Source of the DNA: Ettlia oleoabundans | Taxonomy: Eukaryota; Chlorophyta; Chlorophyceae; Chlamydomonadales | Direction of reading: 5' to 3' | NCBI GenBank assembly: GCA_019693395.1 | Contig: JAAMXP010006073.1 | Span: 1-10,379 of the forward strand | Length of the DNA stretch: 10,379 nt | Made by a program: the position numbers and the translations under genes | Part shown: in pieces, positions 8,460-10,379 of the stretch | How the letters are laid out: each line of letters begins with the position of its first letter | How positions within the stretch are numbered: position 1 is the stretch's first letter | The notes under the pieces: model-generated | Databases searched by the model: none | Told to the model about the DNA's origin: nothing | What the model saw: only the letters and a program-made list of their open reading frames with translations

Positions 8460-10379
8460 ATGGGCGAGAGGACTCCAATTCGCCCTCAGCCGGCGTTCAC
8501 GCTGTCTGAAGAAGAGGAGCACGATCTGCACAATGCGGAGCACGCGGCTTTGAGCGCCGGCAGCAACTCCAGCCATCGCCCGCAGGTGGGTGGGTGACTG
8601 GCGGCAGCTGTGCAGGTGGTTAACACGGCGGCACCTCTTACATCCGGCAACTCAACTGTATGCTCATTTGGTAGTGCAGAATGTATTCAACCTTGATTTC
8701 GACTATAGCGATGATGATGCACTGTTGGATTGGGAGCAGTATGCGGGTAGGTACAGCCGAGGGTGCCCCTGGCAGCAGCACAGCGGTGGGGCCCCGCCCC
8801 GCAGATGCACACGTGTCTTGGCCAGCCTGTTGCAGGGCGGCTGGGGAAGCTGTGGCGGGGTGATGGCCGAGCTAGAGCCCCTTATGCGCTTGATGCTGTG
8901 TACGGACCTTCAAAGCATCACCTCACCTGTAAGTTCATCTCTGCACCTGTACAATCATCTCTGCTGCAGGCATGAACCGTGTGCGCTGCTGCGGCCTCGA
9001 CCTCTCCCGCTCGCCTCTCGCACGCTGGCTGCGGCCGCCGCAGTGGTGGTGAGCTTCGCAACTGCATATCTGATATCCTTGGCTGTATGTGGCATTCCTA
9101 TTTCGGTGAACCTTGCCTAAAGATATGCTGCCAGGGAGGGTTGTTCAGCTACAGTCGCCAGATGATGTACCTGCTAGCTTTGGCTGCTGCGACTCAGTGT
9201 TTCTCTTCATTAGCAGGTACACGTACACCAAAAAGCAGCGGCGATGCATGGTGGGCACGATGATTTGTGTGGGCGTGCTGCTGGCCACTCTGGTGGCTCT
9301 GATTGCGCTCGCGGCGGTTCGTGGAGGACGGGTCCCCGGCGACACTACCTGGCATACAGGGGACCCCATTGCTGATGGACTGGCCCCTGCTGGGGAGGTG
9401 GAGCTGTGCAATTGGGAGGCGTACCGCCTGCCTCGGGATGTTGTACCTCGGCAGTACAACCTCACGCTAGAGGTGGCAATGGAGGGCGAGTTTGCGGTGG
9501 AGGGGGAGGTGGCTATTGATGTCACAGTGACGCAGGTAAGCTGAGGGGCCAGAAAGGTGTTGAAATATGGGTTTATTGTGACAACAGGGAGCCGTGCCAA
9601 TGCTGCACACCTGGCACTGGTTGGCCTCTCTGTCTTTGTTGTAGATGTCCTTTCAGAAGCTTGAACGCCTGGAGGCCACACTGCCAATCAGCTCTGTCCA
9701 TCTGACCATCGCCTTGGTGTCATGCTATGCAACTTTTGAGGCGACATCAATGCAAAATGTGGATATTTGAACCCTGGCTGTCTGCAGGCTACACGTTGCG
9801 TGGTTCTGCATGCAGCTGATATGGAGATAGTTGAGGCACGGCTAGGTGGCCGTGATGGCTTGAAAGGTGCGGGTGCTGGGGCAGCTGCCGTCTTGGCAAT
9901 GGACTGGCAGCACACAGCTGCAGCTGCACTCAGGACCTGCACCGGCAGAAAGCTGCCTCAGCCTCCCAAGCCTCCCATACATGCACAACACATTCAATTC
10001 GCACCACACCTGTCGGTCAATACTCAGCCTGCCTATTCATAAACAAATGGGTCTGAGCTCGCTACTGCACTCATCATCAAATCAGTTCTGTTGACTGTGA
10101 CACAATCATAAATCTTCATTGCCTTGCAGCTAGCGTGACTCCCCGCACCGCCGAGCAGCAGCTGATACTGGCGTTTGACAAGGCGCTGCCACAGCCTGCA
10201 GCGACCATTTACCTCACATTCAAGTACAACTTGAAGGAGGGGCTGAGTGGGTTTTACAGGTGAGGGTGGCTGAAGAAGCTTAGCAACTTTTCCAGGGGAA
10301 ACTCGCCAGAGTCATCAGTTCAGGTGGGTGCTTCTTCAGCTGCGAGCCGGCCGTCTACAAGAGCAGTTGTAAAGCCGGC
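8460..10379 (+). CDS. M1-family membrane aminopeptidase, N-terminal part (3' incomplete)
   Basis: This is the start of an M1 zinc aminopeptidase, which removes N-terminal residues from peptides. Exons: 8460-8585, 8680-8746, 8970-9048, 9217-9535, 9788-9866 and 10130-10259, all GT-AG and in phase (266 residues plus a split codon). The gene runs off the right edge. The ATG at 8460 follows an in-frame TAG at 8433-8435. Residues 1-64 are acidic (SEEEEHDL, DFDYSDDDALLDW). Residues 65-101 are basic (KKQRR at 96-100, a CC pair at 71-72). Residues 102-125 form one membrane helix, giving a type II topology. The M1 N-terminal beta domain then begins: RLPRDVVPRQYNLTLEV (161-177), TRCVVLHAADMEI, EQQLILAFDKALPQ, and LKEGLSGFYR at the last donor. 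The GxMEN and HExxH motifs would lie downstream, so catalytic competence cannot be judged. The intron-5 donor has a second possible site six bases on (9873), in the same phase. The transporter gene is divergent from this one. Confidence 0.87.

Noticed and set aside
9145..9687. Minus-strand open frame of 180 residues
   Set aside because: It is antisense to the aminopeptidase exon with the membrane helix and M1 start motif.
9647..9769. Possible exon after a good acceptor (TCTTTGTTGTAG), reading MSFQKLERLEATLPI...
   Set aside because: It ends in a stop, does not resemble the M1 fold, and the exon at 9788 continues the M1 sequence (TRCVVLHAADM) directly in phase. It could be an alternative exon, but there is no support.

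Overview
The window looks like nuclear DNA of a green alga, most likely a trebouxiophyte or related chlorophyte. Protein-coding stretches are broken into short exons (38-319 bp) by GT-AG introns, mostly 140-440 bp, with C(A/T)G-type acceptors and CTAAC/CTGAC-like branch sites. Codons are GC-rich at the third position, and the protein families fit a plant or algal genome. The taxonomic call is inference, since no rRNA or organellar marker is present. I saw no tRNA, rRNA, CRISPR array, transposase or viral gene.

Layout. (1) 133-2875, plus strand: the 3' part of a gene for a large BIRC6/UBE2O-type ubiquitin-conjugating (E2) enzyme. It has eight exons carrying a complete UBC domain with its catalytic cysteine, and the gene begins upstream of the window. 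(2) About 3182-3818, plus strand: fragments of an unrecognised coding sequence downstream of a TATA box. Frames can be joined only with very small introns and one apparent frame break, so this gene model is weak. (3) 3819-4092: non-coding DNA between converging genes. (4) 4093-7409, minus strand: an amino-acid/auxin permease (AAAP, SLC38/AVT6-like) transporter. Eleven exons are phase-consistent, a twelfth is doubtful, and the C-terminal membrane helix is not recovered. (5) 7410-8459: about 1 kb of divergent promoter region with a G-box and a cluster of short inverted and direct repeats. (6) 8460 to the right edge, plus strand: the 5' end of an M1-family aminopeptidase made as a type II membrane protein, with an acidic, dileucine-bearing cytosolic tail. 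It runs out of the window before the catalytic exons.

How they fit together: no operon logic applies. The transporter and the membrane aminopeptidase are divergent and share one promoter region. Peptide trimming plus amino-acid transport would be a sensible pair, but that link is inference. All splice models were built by hand from frame and phase agreement plus family resemblance, and transcript data would settle them. I found no convincing new biological system. The most useful leads are the unidentified coding segment at 3.2-3.8 kb, the duplicated splice donor in the transporter, its unresolved C-terminus, and the sorting signal in the aminopeptidase tail.
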